Assembly (NCBI GenBank): GCA_900754175.1
Contig: CAAEBS010000024.1
Location: 1-6,917 of the forward strand
Reading direction: 5' to 3'
Length of the DNA stretch: 6,917 nucleotides
Source of the DNA: Clostridia bacterium
Lineage (GTDB): Bacteria > Bacillota > Clostridia > Oscillospirales > CAG-272
The position numbers were made by a program, and so were the translations under genes. Positions 1 through 4,966 of this stretch are shown here, piece after piece. The stretch's first letter is position 1; every line of letters begins with the position of its first letter. Under the pieces are notes generated by a model that saw nothing but the letters and a program-made list of their open reading frames with translations, did not search any database and was not told the DNA's origin.

Positions 1-50
1 AGCAAATCCGGCGTAAATCCAAACTTTGGGCGACCATTTCCGCCTCTCGT

Positions 51-115
51 GTCATCCTGAGCGGAGGGCGAAGCCCGGAGTCGAACCCGGAGGGCGACCG
101 TAGGTCGGGATCTCC
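51..115. repeat. REP-like extragenic repeat element
   Basis: The block opens with GTCATCCTGAGCGGAG and ends with GGGATCTCC. This resembles the short extragenic repeat GTCATCCTGAGCG...AAGGATCTC that I recall from many bacterial genomes. Inside it, CGGAGGGCGA occurs twice (62-71 and 88-97). Two small hairpins are visible, GGGC-GAA-GCCC (67-76 region) and CGACC-GTA-GGTCG (95-107). No convincing gene lies across it: the only open frame here is a low-complexity minus-strand one that reads through both this element and the neighbouring palindrome. The repeat identity is from memory; copy number in the genome cannot be seen in this window. Confidence 0.5.
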
Positions 116-204
116 AATCGTCGAGCGCACAAACTCCATGCCAAACTAACGCAACGGTAAAACAATCCGGCAACTTTTTTCCTATCCCTTGTTTCAAGTC
201 TTTT

Positions 205-275
205 GAAAGGGGCACGGGGAAAACTTTTCTTCAGAAAAGTTTTCCCCGCCTCTCCTCTCCCTTTTGGCGCCTTTT
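205..275. repeat. Perfect 15-bp palindrome in an imperfect larger inverted repeat
   Basis: Positions 215-229 and 234-248 form a perfect 15-bp stem (CGGGGAAAACTTTTC and its complement) around the loop TTCA. An outer, interrupted stem can add AAAGGG (207-212) with CCCTTT (about 269-274). The stem is followed by GCCTCTCC rather than a T run, so it is not a canonical intrinsic terminator on either strand. It could still end or slow transcription of an upstream gene outside the window, or be a dispersed intergenic repeat. Its position, just left of the promoter at 302-330, would insulate the downstream unit from read-through. Confidence 0.5.
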
Positions 276-301
276 TGCAAGAAATCCACGCTATTTTGCA
301 A

Positions 302-330
302 TTTACACTCCTTAGGAAATGTGATATAAT
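302..330 (+). promoter_or_regulatory. Sigma-A promoter with extended -10
   Basis: The -35 is TTTACA (302-307), one mismatch from TTGACA. A 17-bp spacer leads to a perfect -10 TATAAT (325-330), preceded by TGA (322-324), an extended -10 element. Transcription should start near 335-338. This is the only strong promoter seen upstream of the secreted-protein gene at 425, so it probably drives 425-3745 as one unit. Confidence 0.8.
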
Positions 331-338
331 AAACAATG

Positions 339-399
339 GACAACGGATATTTTCCGAAAATTATTAGATAATTTTAACCAATTGAAGATGTCCGTTGTT
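339..399 (+). promoter_or_regulatory. 5'-terminal nested stem-loop in the mRNA leader
   Basis: Bases 339-354 can pair with 384-399 as 16 contiguous pairs, three of them G-U (339/399, 348/390, 351/387). The 29-nt loop contains a second, perfect 8-bp hairpin, AAAATTAT-TAG-ATAATTTT (357-375). The outer stem begins within a few bases of the predicted transcription start, and the ribosome-binding site (411-417) lies just outside it. A structured 5' end with a free Shine-Dalgarno site is the arrangement of mRNA-stabilising leaders such as B. subtilis aprE or E. coli ompA. A regulatory role is inference, and no known riboswitch class was recognised. Confidence 0.55.
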
Positions 400-424
400 A
401 AAATTTCAGAGAAGGAGAAGAAAA

Positions 425-2368
425 ATGTTCAAAAAAACACTCTCATGGATTCTGGCGCTTTCCATGCTGTGTGCGTGTTGTCTGATGCTTCCGGTATCGG
501 CGGAACCCACGGACGACGCAACGGCAATTTCCCAGGGCTACCACGGCAGATATGAAAATGCCGAGGGGCAGACGGTTTATTTCAAGTTCAATGAAAACAA
601 GGATGGAAACAGCCGGGATCTGGCGTTTGCCAACGTTCCCGACGGCGGCACTGTTACCTTGATTGCAGACGCAACGGTAACGGGAGCAGAGCTTTATCTC
701 ACAGGAAATTATACAATTGAGGGCGGCGGGCATACTTTGAATGCCTATTTCCGTACTGCCGATAACAGTACACTTGCCAATGTCACGATCAGGAATCTGA
801 ACCTTGAAAAAGACGTAACGGGCAAAGGCAGTTTCTACCAGATCAATGCCGGAAATACCTGTACTTTTGAAAACTGTACTTTTACGGTCAGCGGCTCGGT
901 CAACAACGCTTTGTTTATTCCCCGTGGAAATCTGATCTTCAAGGACAGCTCGTTCAAGTATGTAACCACCTCCGAAAAACCGGTTTTCTTCAATAATAAT
1001 GAAAGCGGAAACGGAGCGACGGTTATCAATACCTCCTTTGACCTTTCCGAGGCGCCGAACGCCATGGTTGGTCTGGGCGGTGGCGTCAACAACCGTTATT
1101 ATACCCGCTTTGCGGACGCAATGGCTGCCGCAAGTGCAGGCGATACCGTCAGATTGTTTGCGGATTATAAAGCGACTGCCAATGATTATGAGCGCTTTAT
1201 CATTACAAAGAACATCGTTTTTGACGGAAACGGAAACACAATTTACGGAAATGCAATCTCGTACTTCCTGCGCCTTGATTCGACGGCAGAGGTGCGCAAC
1301 CTGACCGTCCGTAATGACGGACAAGGCGCCGCTATGCAGGTCAACGCCGGAGCGACTGCTACGATAAAGAATTCCACGATCAGATGTACCAATACCACGC
1401 CTTACGGGGCGGTTATTGTAAACGGTAAGATGATTCTGGAAGGCGGTTCTTCCATTATTGCAGAAGGTACTACTACCGATGGTACAAAGAGTGTTGCTAT
1501 CCGTATGCACACCGCTGGCGCTGAAGTTGTCATCAATGATGGAGCTACCATTACAACGGTTGGAAATACCTTTAAGGCAAATGCCGTAAGCAGTTCCAAA
1601 ATTACGATCAACGGTGGAACCATTACGACCGATCGTCATATGTGGGAAGCAGCAAGCAATAGTTATACTCTGATTATCAATGGTGGTACTTTTATCAGTA
1701 ATCATGCCACTGATGCTTTGATTTGCGTGTTTGGAAACAAGGATCAGAATATTCACCTCAACGGCGGAACCTTTACTGCCAAGAAGATCATCGACACCGA
1801 AAACGCTGTCAAGGGGCTGGGCGGTAAGATCACCCTCAACGGCAAGGTGATTTTCGAGGGTCCGGTGGACGACAGTATTGTGAACACCGAGGCGACCATC
1901 CGTCTGCCCGGCAACAATCAGGCAGATCAGTCGAATTCCGGTCTGCGTTTTGAGACCCGGCTGGATAAGGCGTGGATCGACGCTCTGAACGACGCAGGTG
2001 TAACCGTGACGACCGGCACCATTATCACCTCCAAGGCTTCTGTCACCGCCGTCGGCGCTTTCACCAAAGAAGCGCTTGATGCTGCCGGAAAGAAGTACGT
2101 GATCGTGGAGAACGACGCCTGGTTCAATGCGGACACCGCAACCGACTATTATCAGTATTTCGCAACGCTTGTCAATCTTAAGGCAACAAGCCTTACCGGC
2201 AACTTTGCGGGTATCGGCTACGTGACGATTACTGTCTCCGGCATCGGCACCTTTACCTATTACGGCAACGAGCAGAACGCCGTGGTACGGGATCTTGCGG
2301 AAAAGATTACCGCAAAGGACGATGCGCAGAGAGAAGTTCTCGACTTTTTTCGAGGTGTCACCGATTGA
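425..2368 (+). CDS. Exported right-handed beta-helix protein (possibly the N-terminal part of a frameshifted larger protein)
   Basis: Predicted 647-residue secreted protein of unknown specific function. I chose ATG 425 because GAAGGAG (411-417) sits 7 nt upstream; an in-frame TTG at 395 has no such site. Residues 1-26 form a signal peptide (KK, hydrophobic core, V-S-A cleavage before E27). Residues 70-130 and 220-300 are two copies of a module with the pattern GDTVxLxAD...G-N-x-I, and from about 310 to 480 there are short parallel beta-helix rungs with recurring N-G-G-T-[IF] turns (397-400, 419-422, 446-449). Residues 506-642 form a 'SGLRFETRLD' module ending in a GIGYVTITVSG strand pair; I associate it with Clostridial surface proteins. 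No dockerin, sortase motif or recognisable catalytic residues were seen. The last five residues (RGVTD) follow a T6 run and may be out of frame: with one T fewer, translation continues into the hydrolase domain downstream. The coding sequence is T-ending-codon rich around 1440-1740, unlike its flanks. Confidence 0.85.
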   Translation: MFKKTLSWILALSMLCACCLMLPVSAEPTDDATAISQGYHGRYENAEGQTVYFKFNENKDGNSRDLAFANVPDGGTVTLIADATVTGAELYLTGNYTIEGGGHTLNAYFRTADNSTLANVTIRNLNLEKDVTGKGSFYQINAGNTCTFENCTFTVSGSVNNALFIPRGNLIFKDSSFKYVTTSEKPVFFNNNESGNGATVINTSFDLSEAPNAMVGLGGGVNNRYYTRFADAMAAASAGDTVRLFADYKATANDYERFIITKNIVFDGNGNTIYGNAISYFLRLDSTAEVRNLTVRNDGQGAAMQVNAGATATIKNSTIRCTNTTPYGAVIVNGKMILEGGSSIIAEGTTTDGTKSVAIRMHTAGAEVVINDGATITTVGNTFKANAVSSSKITINGGTITTDRHMWEAASNSYTLIINGGTFISNHATDALICVFGNKDQNIHLNGGTFTAKKIIDTENAVKGLGGKITLNGKVIFEGPVDDSIVNTEATIRLPGNNQADQSNSGLRFETRLDKAWIDALNDAGVTVTTGTIITSKASVTAVGAFTKEALDAAGKKYVIVENDAWFNADTATDYYQYFATLVNLKATSLTGNFAGIGYVTITVSGIGTFTYYGNEQNAVVRDLAEKITAKDDAQREVLDFFRGVTD

Positions 2369-2372
2369 CATG
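2342..2372 (+). other. Junction with apparent +1 frameshift at a T6 run
   Basis: The upstream frame reads GAC TTT TTT CGA and stops at TGA 2366-2368. Skipping one T of the run at 2345-2350 gives GAC TTT TTC GAG GTG, which stays open to 3533 and yields D-F-F-E-V-S-P-I-D-M. The joined frame, 425-3533 less one base, is 1036 codons including the stop. Three readings are possible: a one-base error or mutation in the homopolymer; programmed +1 slippage, since tRNA-Phe can pair TTT or TTC and the next codon CGA is often rare; or two separate genes coupled by TGACATG (stop 2366-2368, ATG 2370). The first looks most likely to me. Confidence 0.65.
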
Positions 2373-3533
2373 AACGGCTATCTCGGTGAGGCTACTCAAA
2401 CTTATGAAAACGGAGACGGTTCCGTACTCCGCTCCTATGCCGGAAAAACAAAAACGGAATTTTACAACGTCTGTGCGATCTTGGAGGGAAAAGACTATAC
2501 GCTGTATTCCCGCAGTGAAAAGAACGGCAGTCTGTTTGCTACCTATACCAAGGGTAACGAGCTGTTCCACCTGTACTGGACGGCGGACGATCAGCGGCTG
2601 AACGTCGTGACCTCCGATACCGCCGCAACGGCACTCCCGGAGAAAGATCCCGTAACCACCGGCGACAAGACCACAACGATCACCCAGCTCAATCTGCCGC
2701 TGACCACGCAGAATATTTATTCCAACGGCATGGGCTATGTCATCCGGCTTGCGGACGGAAGCTTCCTTGTTTACGACGGAGGCTACGCCGAGCAGGCGGA
2801 TCAGCTCTACCGGACGCTGGTTGCGCAGAACGGCGGTGCCGATGGGATCGTGATCCGTGCATGGCTGATTACGCACGCACACAGCGATCATTTCAGCTGT
2901 CTGAAGGAATTTTCCACCCGATATGCGGACGCCGTTACGGTGGAAACCTTCCTGATAGCGGCGCTGAATGCCTCGGACGTGGGCGGGAACAAATTCCTGC
3001 ACACCGAATTTCCCGGAATTGCCGCAAGGTTTGCGGGCGCAAAGGTCTGCACGGTGCACACCGGCATGACGTTCCGCTTCTGCAATCTGACCATGGAGAT
3101 TCTGTTTGCGCCGGATTCGCTCTACATCAACGGCGTGTCCTCGGATTTCAACAATTCGGGCATCGTCAGCCGTCTTTTCAACGAGGAGGACAGCATTCTC
3201 TTCCTTGGGGACGTGATGAACGACGTTACCAGCCGGCTGGTGTCGATCTACGGAGAGACCCTGCAGACCCGACAGTGCCAGGTTGCCCACCACGGCGTAG
3301 GCAACTCCCCGGTGGAATTTTACGAATATCTGAAAGCCACGACTCTGTGGTATCCCTGCGGGCATAAGCTGTACGACTGGACGTCGGTCTTTGCCGACAA
3401 CGTCCGCCGCAACGGCTCGGTCCGTAAAGCACTGGATGAGTCTGGCAAGTATGAGATCCTGCTTCACGACGAATTTGCCTATCAGCGGATCTGGGGCAGT
3501 GCCGATGCGGCAACCCCGTTTTCCCTTACCTGA
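2370..3533 (+). CDS. Metallo-beta-lactamase-fold hydrolase, ComEC-like type (likely C-terminal part of the frameshifted protein)
   Basis: Using ATG 2370 the product is 387 residues. The frame is open from further upstream (TTG 2295, ATG 2322), but those starts overlap the preceding gene. Residues 1-85 form a small alpha/beta domain (YTLYSRSEKNGSLFATYTKG) that I recall preceding such hydrolases in Clostridia. The MBL domain spans about 105-376: T-H-A-H-S-D-H at 168-174 supplies the HxHxDH metal ligands, H230 is a possible third-motif ligand, N-N-S-G-I-V-S-R-L-F (261-270) and I-L-F-L-G-D (276-281) give the metal-bridging Asp, and V-A-H-H-G (305-309) the last His. The NN..SR..FLGD...HHG order is that of ComEC/Rec2-like MBL proteins, so a phosphodiester or similar substrate is possible, but none can be assigned. 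There is no signal peptide of its own, although continuity with the upstream frame would make it extracellular. GAGGTG (2352-2357) is a weak, 12-nt-distant ribosome site for a separate start. Confidence 0.75.
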   Translation: MNGYLGEATQTYENGDGSVLRSYAGKTKTEFYNVCAILEGKDYTLYSRSEKNGSLFATYTKGNELFHLYWTADDQRLNVVTSDTAATALPEKDPVTTGDKTTTITQLNLPLTTQNIYSNGMGYVIRLADGSFLVYDGGYAEQADQLYRTLVAQNGGADGIVIRAWLITHAHSDHFSCLKEFSTRYADAVTVETFLIAALNASDVGGNKFLHTEFPGIAARFAGAKVCTVHTGMTFRFCNLTMEILFAPDSLYINGVSSDFNNSGIVSRLFNEEDSILFLGDVMNDVTSRLVSIYGETLQTRQCQVAHHGVGNSPVEFYEYLKATTLWYPCGHKLYDWTSVFADNVRRNGSVRKALDESGKYEILLHDEFAYQRIWGSADAATPFSLT

Positions 3534-3563
3534 TCTTAAACGAAAGGAACGGTAATTATTATA

Positions 3564-3692
3564 ATGAAACAATATAACGAGCCAAAGCTTGAATTGCTGT
3601 TGATGCTGTCCTCGGACGTGCTGACGAACAGCCCGAACGACCCATTCGGTCCGGGAAATAACGAAATTGAAGATCCCGGAGACCTTTTCTGA
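3564..3692 (+). CDS. Small acidic peptide with Y-x-x-P-x-L-E N-terminus, unknown function
   Basis: A 42-codon gene, MKQYNEPKLELL at its start, then LMLSSDVLTNSP, then a polar Pro/Gly/Asn/Asp-rich tail ending PGDLF. AAGGA (3544-3548) lies upstream, but 15 nt from the ATG, longer than usual, across an AT-rich spacer. It starts 30 nt after the hydrolase stop and ends 16 nt before the terminator stem, so it is the last gene of that unit. From memory, short peptides with a K-x-Y-x-x-P-x-[LIV]-E start and a D-V-[IL]-T-x-S motif are common and poorly characterised in Clostridia and Bacteroidota. The shape (conserved-looking leader half, variable polar half) recalls modified-peptide precursors, but no modifying enzyme, double-Gly site, Cys or transporter is in the window. 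It could also be non-functional. Confidence 0.6.
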   Translation: MKQYNEPKLELLLMLSSDVLTNSPNDPFGPGNNEIEDPGDLF

Positions 3693-3708
3693 TACGAAAT
3701 CGGGAGGC

Positions 3709-3745
3709 AAGGCTGTCGGAGGGTTCCTCCTCCGACAGCCTTTTT
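3709..3745 (+). terminator. Intrinsic terminator ending the secreted-protein unit
   Basis: A perfect 14-bp stem has AAGGCTGTCGGAGG (3709-3722) paired with its complement (3729-3742), with a 6-nt loop GTTCCT and a T5 tract at 3741-3745. The GC-rich stem and T tract are canonical for + strand termination. It separates the accessory unit from the rpmH operon. Confidence 0.9.
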
Positions 3746-3780
3746 GCGCTTTTCTGCGGATTTTTTAAAAGAATCCTCGT

Positions 3781-3827
3781 AAAAAAACGAAAAATCTCTT
3801 GACAAACGCAGAAAAATATGGTTTAAT
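3781..3827 (+). promoter_or_regulatory. Strong rpmH operon promoter with A-tracts
   Basis: A perfect -35 TTGACA (3799-3804), a 17-bp spacer and an extended -10 TGG-TTTAAT (3819-3827) are present; TAATAT at 3824 is an alternative -10 with a 19-bp spacer. A7 (3781-3787) and A5 (3790-3794) tracts directly upstream look like an UP element, as expected for a ribosomal protein promoter. Start is predicted near 3834, leaving a leader of about 105 nt before rpmH. Confidence 0.85.
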
Positions 3828-3875
3828 ATAAGATGTCATTGTATAAAGCGTATTTTCGGCTGAAAAGCAAAACGC

Positions 3876-3931
3876 TTCCGGATGAGTTCCGGATGTCTCG
3901 CAATCCGGGATGTAAACAAATATAAGGAGGT
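3876..3931 (+). promoter_or_regulatory. rpmH leader: TTCCGGATG direct repeat/stem-loop and ribosome-binding site
   Basis: TTCCGGATG occurs twice, 11 bp apart (3876-3884 and 3887-3895). Because TCCGGA is self-complementary, the copies can pair as a 6-bp stem (3877-3882 with 3888-3893) over a TGAGT loop. A consensus Shine-Dalgarno AAGGAGGT (3924-3931) sits 8 nt before the rpmH ATG. A regulatory role for the repeat is unproven. Confidence 0.4.
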
Positions 3932-3939
3932 GCAACGCA

Positions 3940-4074
3940 ATGCTCAGAACCTATCAACCCAAAAAGCGTCAGAGAAAAAAAGAACACGGCTTCAGAAAGA
4001 GAATGGCTACCGCTGACGGAAGAAACGTCCTGAAGAGAAGACGTGCAAAAGGCAGAAAAAGACTGACCTACTGA
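3940..4074 (+). CDS. rpmH: 50S ribosomal protein L34
   Basis: A 44-residue, highly basic protein of the large ribosomal subunit; the length is the usual one for L34. The signature R-T-Y-Q-P-K-K-R-Q-R-K-K-E-H-G-F-R-K-R-M occupies residues 3-22, followed by A-T-A-D-G-R-N-V-L-K-R-R-R-A-K-G-R-K-R-L. The start is fixed by the consensus Shine-Dalgarno 8 nt upstream and by the conserved N-terminus. It is the first gene of the operon, behind a strong promoter and ahead of a terminator-like hairpin, which fits high expression of L34 relative to the genes that follow. In B. subtilis and many Firmicutes it is divergently next to dnaA. Here the left neighbour is instead a codirectional small peptide gene. 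Confidence 0.98.
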   Translation: MLRTYQPKKRQRKKEHGFRKRMATADGRNVLKRRRAKGRKRLTY

Positions 4075-4096
4075 TTTTAAGCCTGTGCTTAAACAT

Positions 4097-4151
4097 AAAA
4101 ACCCGCCGATGTCCCGAAAAGCATTTTGCTTTTGTGCGCATCGGGGTTTTT
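4097..4151 (+). terminator. Terminator-like hairpin between rpmH and rnpA (likely attenuator)
   Basis: AAAAACCCGCCGATG (4097-4111) pairs with CATCGGGGTTTTT (4139-4151) with a 2-nt bulge, and the 3' arm ends in T5. The loop contains another perfect 7-bp hairpin, AAAAGCA-TTT-TGCTTTT (4117-4133). No promoter was seen between this element and rnpA, so the downstream genes probably depend on partial read-through. That would give more L34 than RNase P protein. Confidence 0.7.
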
Positions 4152-4187
4152 GGTATTCAGGCAAAATGAAAGGAAAAGGTCGGAACC

Positions 4188-4613
4188 ATGAAGGATATTG
4201 CAATCCGGGAAAACCATCTTTACCAGAAGACCTACCGCCAGGGAAAGCGGTATGTGGGAAGGTATGTGGCGGTGTACGTGCTACGGGATCTTGCCGCACG
4301 GCGCTTGCGGAATGAAAATCCGCAAAAGCTTTATGTCAACCGGCTGGGAATATCGGTTTCCAAAAAGGTGGGCGGCGCCGTACAGCGCAACCGTGCCAAG
4401 CGGATCATCCGTGCGGGTTACCGCCCGGTCGCCCCGCTTCTGAAAACCGGATTTCTCATCGTCATCAGTGCCCGCACGGAAATTGCCGGGAGAAAAAGCA
4501 CGGAGATCGAAAAGGAGCTGAGAAGTGCGTTCTCAAAGCTCCAGATGTTCCGCCCCGCCCCCGGTGAAAAACAAAACGGTGCCCGGCCGGAACCGGGCGA
4601 AAAACCGGAATGA
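4188..4613 (+). CDS. rnpA: Ribonuclease P protein component
   Basis: RnpA is the small basic protein that binds the RNase P RNA and helps it cleave 5' leaders from precursor tRNAs. The 141-residue product has the family hallmarks: R-L-G-I-S-V-S-K-K-V-G-G-A-V-Q-R-N-R-A-K-R-I-I-R (52-75), containing the RNR motif at 67-75, then a hydrophobic strand G-F-L-I-V-I-S-A-R (88-96). The early F/Y-rich segment of the family (LYQKTYRQGKRYVGRYVAVYV) is at 11-31. It is about 20 residues longer than typical because of a Pro/Gly/Glu/Lys tail (122-141, with PGEK twice) that overlaps a GC-rich hairpin. AAGGT (4176-4180) is a modest ribosome site 7 nt before the ATG. The stop overlaps the next gene in ATGA, indicating translational coupling. 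Confidence 0.96.
   Translation: MKDIAIRENHLYQKTYRQGKRYVGRYVAVYVLRDLAARRLRNENPQKLYVNRLGISVSKKVGGAVQRNRAKRIIRAGYRPVAPLLKTGFLIVISARTEIAGRKSTEIEKELRSAFSKLQMFRPAPGEKQNGARPEPGEKPE
4581..4598 (+). promoter_or_regulatory. GC-rich hairpin just upstream of yidD
   Basis: GCCCGG (4581-4586) and CCGGGC (4593-4598) form a 6-bp all-GC stem with loop CCGGAA. It lies within the 3' end of rnpA, 11 nt before the yidD ATG, where a clear Shine-Dalgarno is missing. It might tie yidD translation to ribosomes arriving from rnpA, or it may simply reflect the coding repeat PGEK. Confidence 0.3.
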
Positions 4614-4921
4614 AGTATGTTTGCGTTTGGCTGATACGGCTTTATCAAATCATTCTGTCCCCCCTGAAACGAACCCCAAGCTGTAGGTTTACCCCTACCT
4701 GCTCCGCCTACGCCGCTGAGGCGTTTATGAAACGTGGCTTTTTTGTGGGCTTGTGGCTGACGGTGCGGCGGATTTTCCGTTGCAACCCCTTTTGCGCCGG
4801 CGGGTATGACCCTGTGCCGGAGAAAAGGAAAAAGATACCCAAGTATGCAAGACCGGGGAATGAGGGAAAGGATGCTCCGGACGCTGAGGCGTCGGAGACA
4901 GTGACAAAAGAACAAAAATGA
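4610..4921 (+). CDS. yidD: Membrane protein insertion efficiency factor YidD
   Basis: YidD is a small membrane-associated protein that assists insertion of membrane proteins, and its gene characteristically sits between rnpA and yidC. The 103-residue product carries the family core: an N-terminal amphipathic segment (I-R-L-Y-Q-I-I-L-S-P-L, 9-19), P-S-C-R-F-T-P-T-C-S-A-Y-A (23-35), G-L-W-L-T-V-R-R-I-F-R-C-N-P-F (47-61) and G-G-Y-D-P-V-P (64-70). The conserved cysteines C25, C31 and C58 are present. A charged tail (71-103) extends beyond the core, which in typical members ends soon after the GGYDPVP motif. Start is ATG 4610 in the ATGA overlap with rnpA; there is no clear independent ribosome site, so translation is probably coupled. 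Confidence 0.96.
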   Translation: MKYVCVWLIRLYQIILSPLKRTPSCRFTPTCSAYAAEAFMKRGFFVGLWLTVRRIFRCNPFCAGGYDPVPEKRKKIPKYARPGNEGKDAPDAEASETVTKEQK

Positions 4922-4932
4922 AACAGGAGACA

Positions 4933-4955
4933 GATTCCGGCATTTTTCCGGAATC
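4933..4955 (+). promoter_or_regulatory. Hairpin between a distant Shine-Dalgarno and the yidC start
   Basis: GATTCCGG (4933-4940) and CCGGAATC (4948-4955) form a perfect 8-bp stem with loop CATTTTT. The only good ribosome site, AGGAGA (4925-4930), is 36 nt from the yidC ATG, and none lies close to the start. Folding the hairpin would bring them to about 13 nt. No T run follows the stem, so it is not a terminator. Confidence 0.55.
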
Positions 4956-4966
4956 AAACAAGTCGG

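Noticed and set aside
67..95. TTCGA-containing arm on the minus strand resembling a tRNA T-arm
   Set aside because: The stem pairs at only two or three positions and there are no acceptor or anticodon arms.
52..336. A 94-codon minus-strand open frame in the upstream region
   Set aside because: It reads through the REP-like repeat, the palindrome and the promoter, which explains its low-complexity Arg/Pro-rich product.
336..371. An 11-codon leader ORF (ATG at the predicted transcription start)
   Set aside because: It has no ribosome site and lies inside the stem-loop; chance ORFs this short are common.
395..424. TTG 395 as the start of the secreted protein
   Set aside because: It has no Shine-Dalgarno, lies in the leader stem, and would add 10 charged residues before a normal signal peptide.
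443..2371. A 642-codon open frame on the minus strand opposite the beta-helix gene
   Set aside because: It is an antisense shadow: it has no recognisable domain or ribosome site, and the + strand has a signal peptide, repeats and a promoter.
2358..3710. A 450-codon open frame on the minus strand opposite the hydrolase
   Set aside because: The + strand carries clear metal-binding motifs; the minus frame crosses the terminator stem and shows no family features.
3900..4210. GCAATCCGGGA repeated exactly 300 bp apart (3900-3910 and 4200-4210)
   Set aside because: It is an isolated 11-bp match, one copy in a leader and one in the rnpA coding sequence; probably coincidence.
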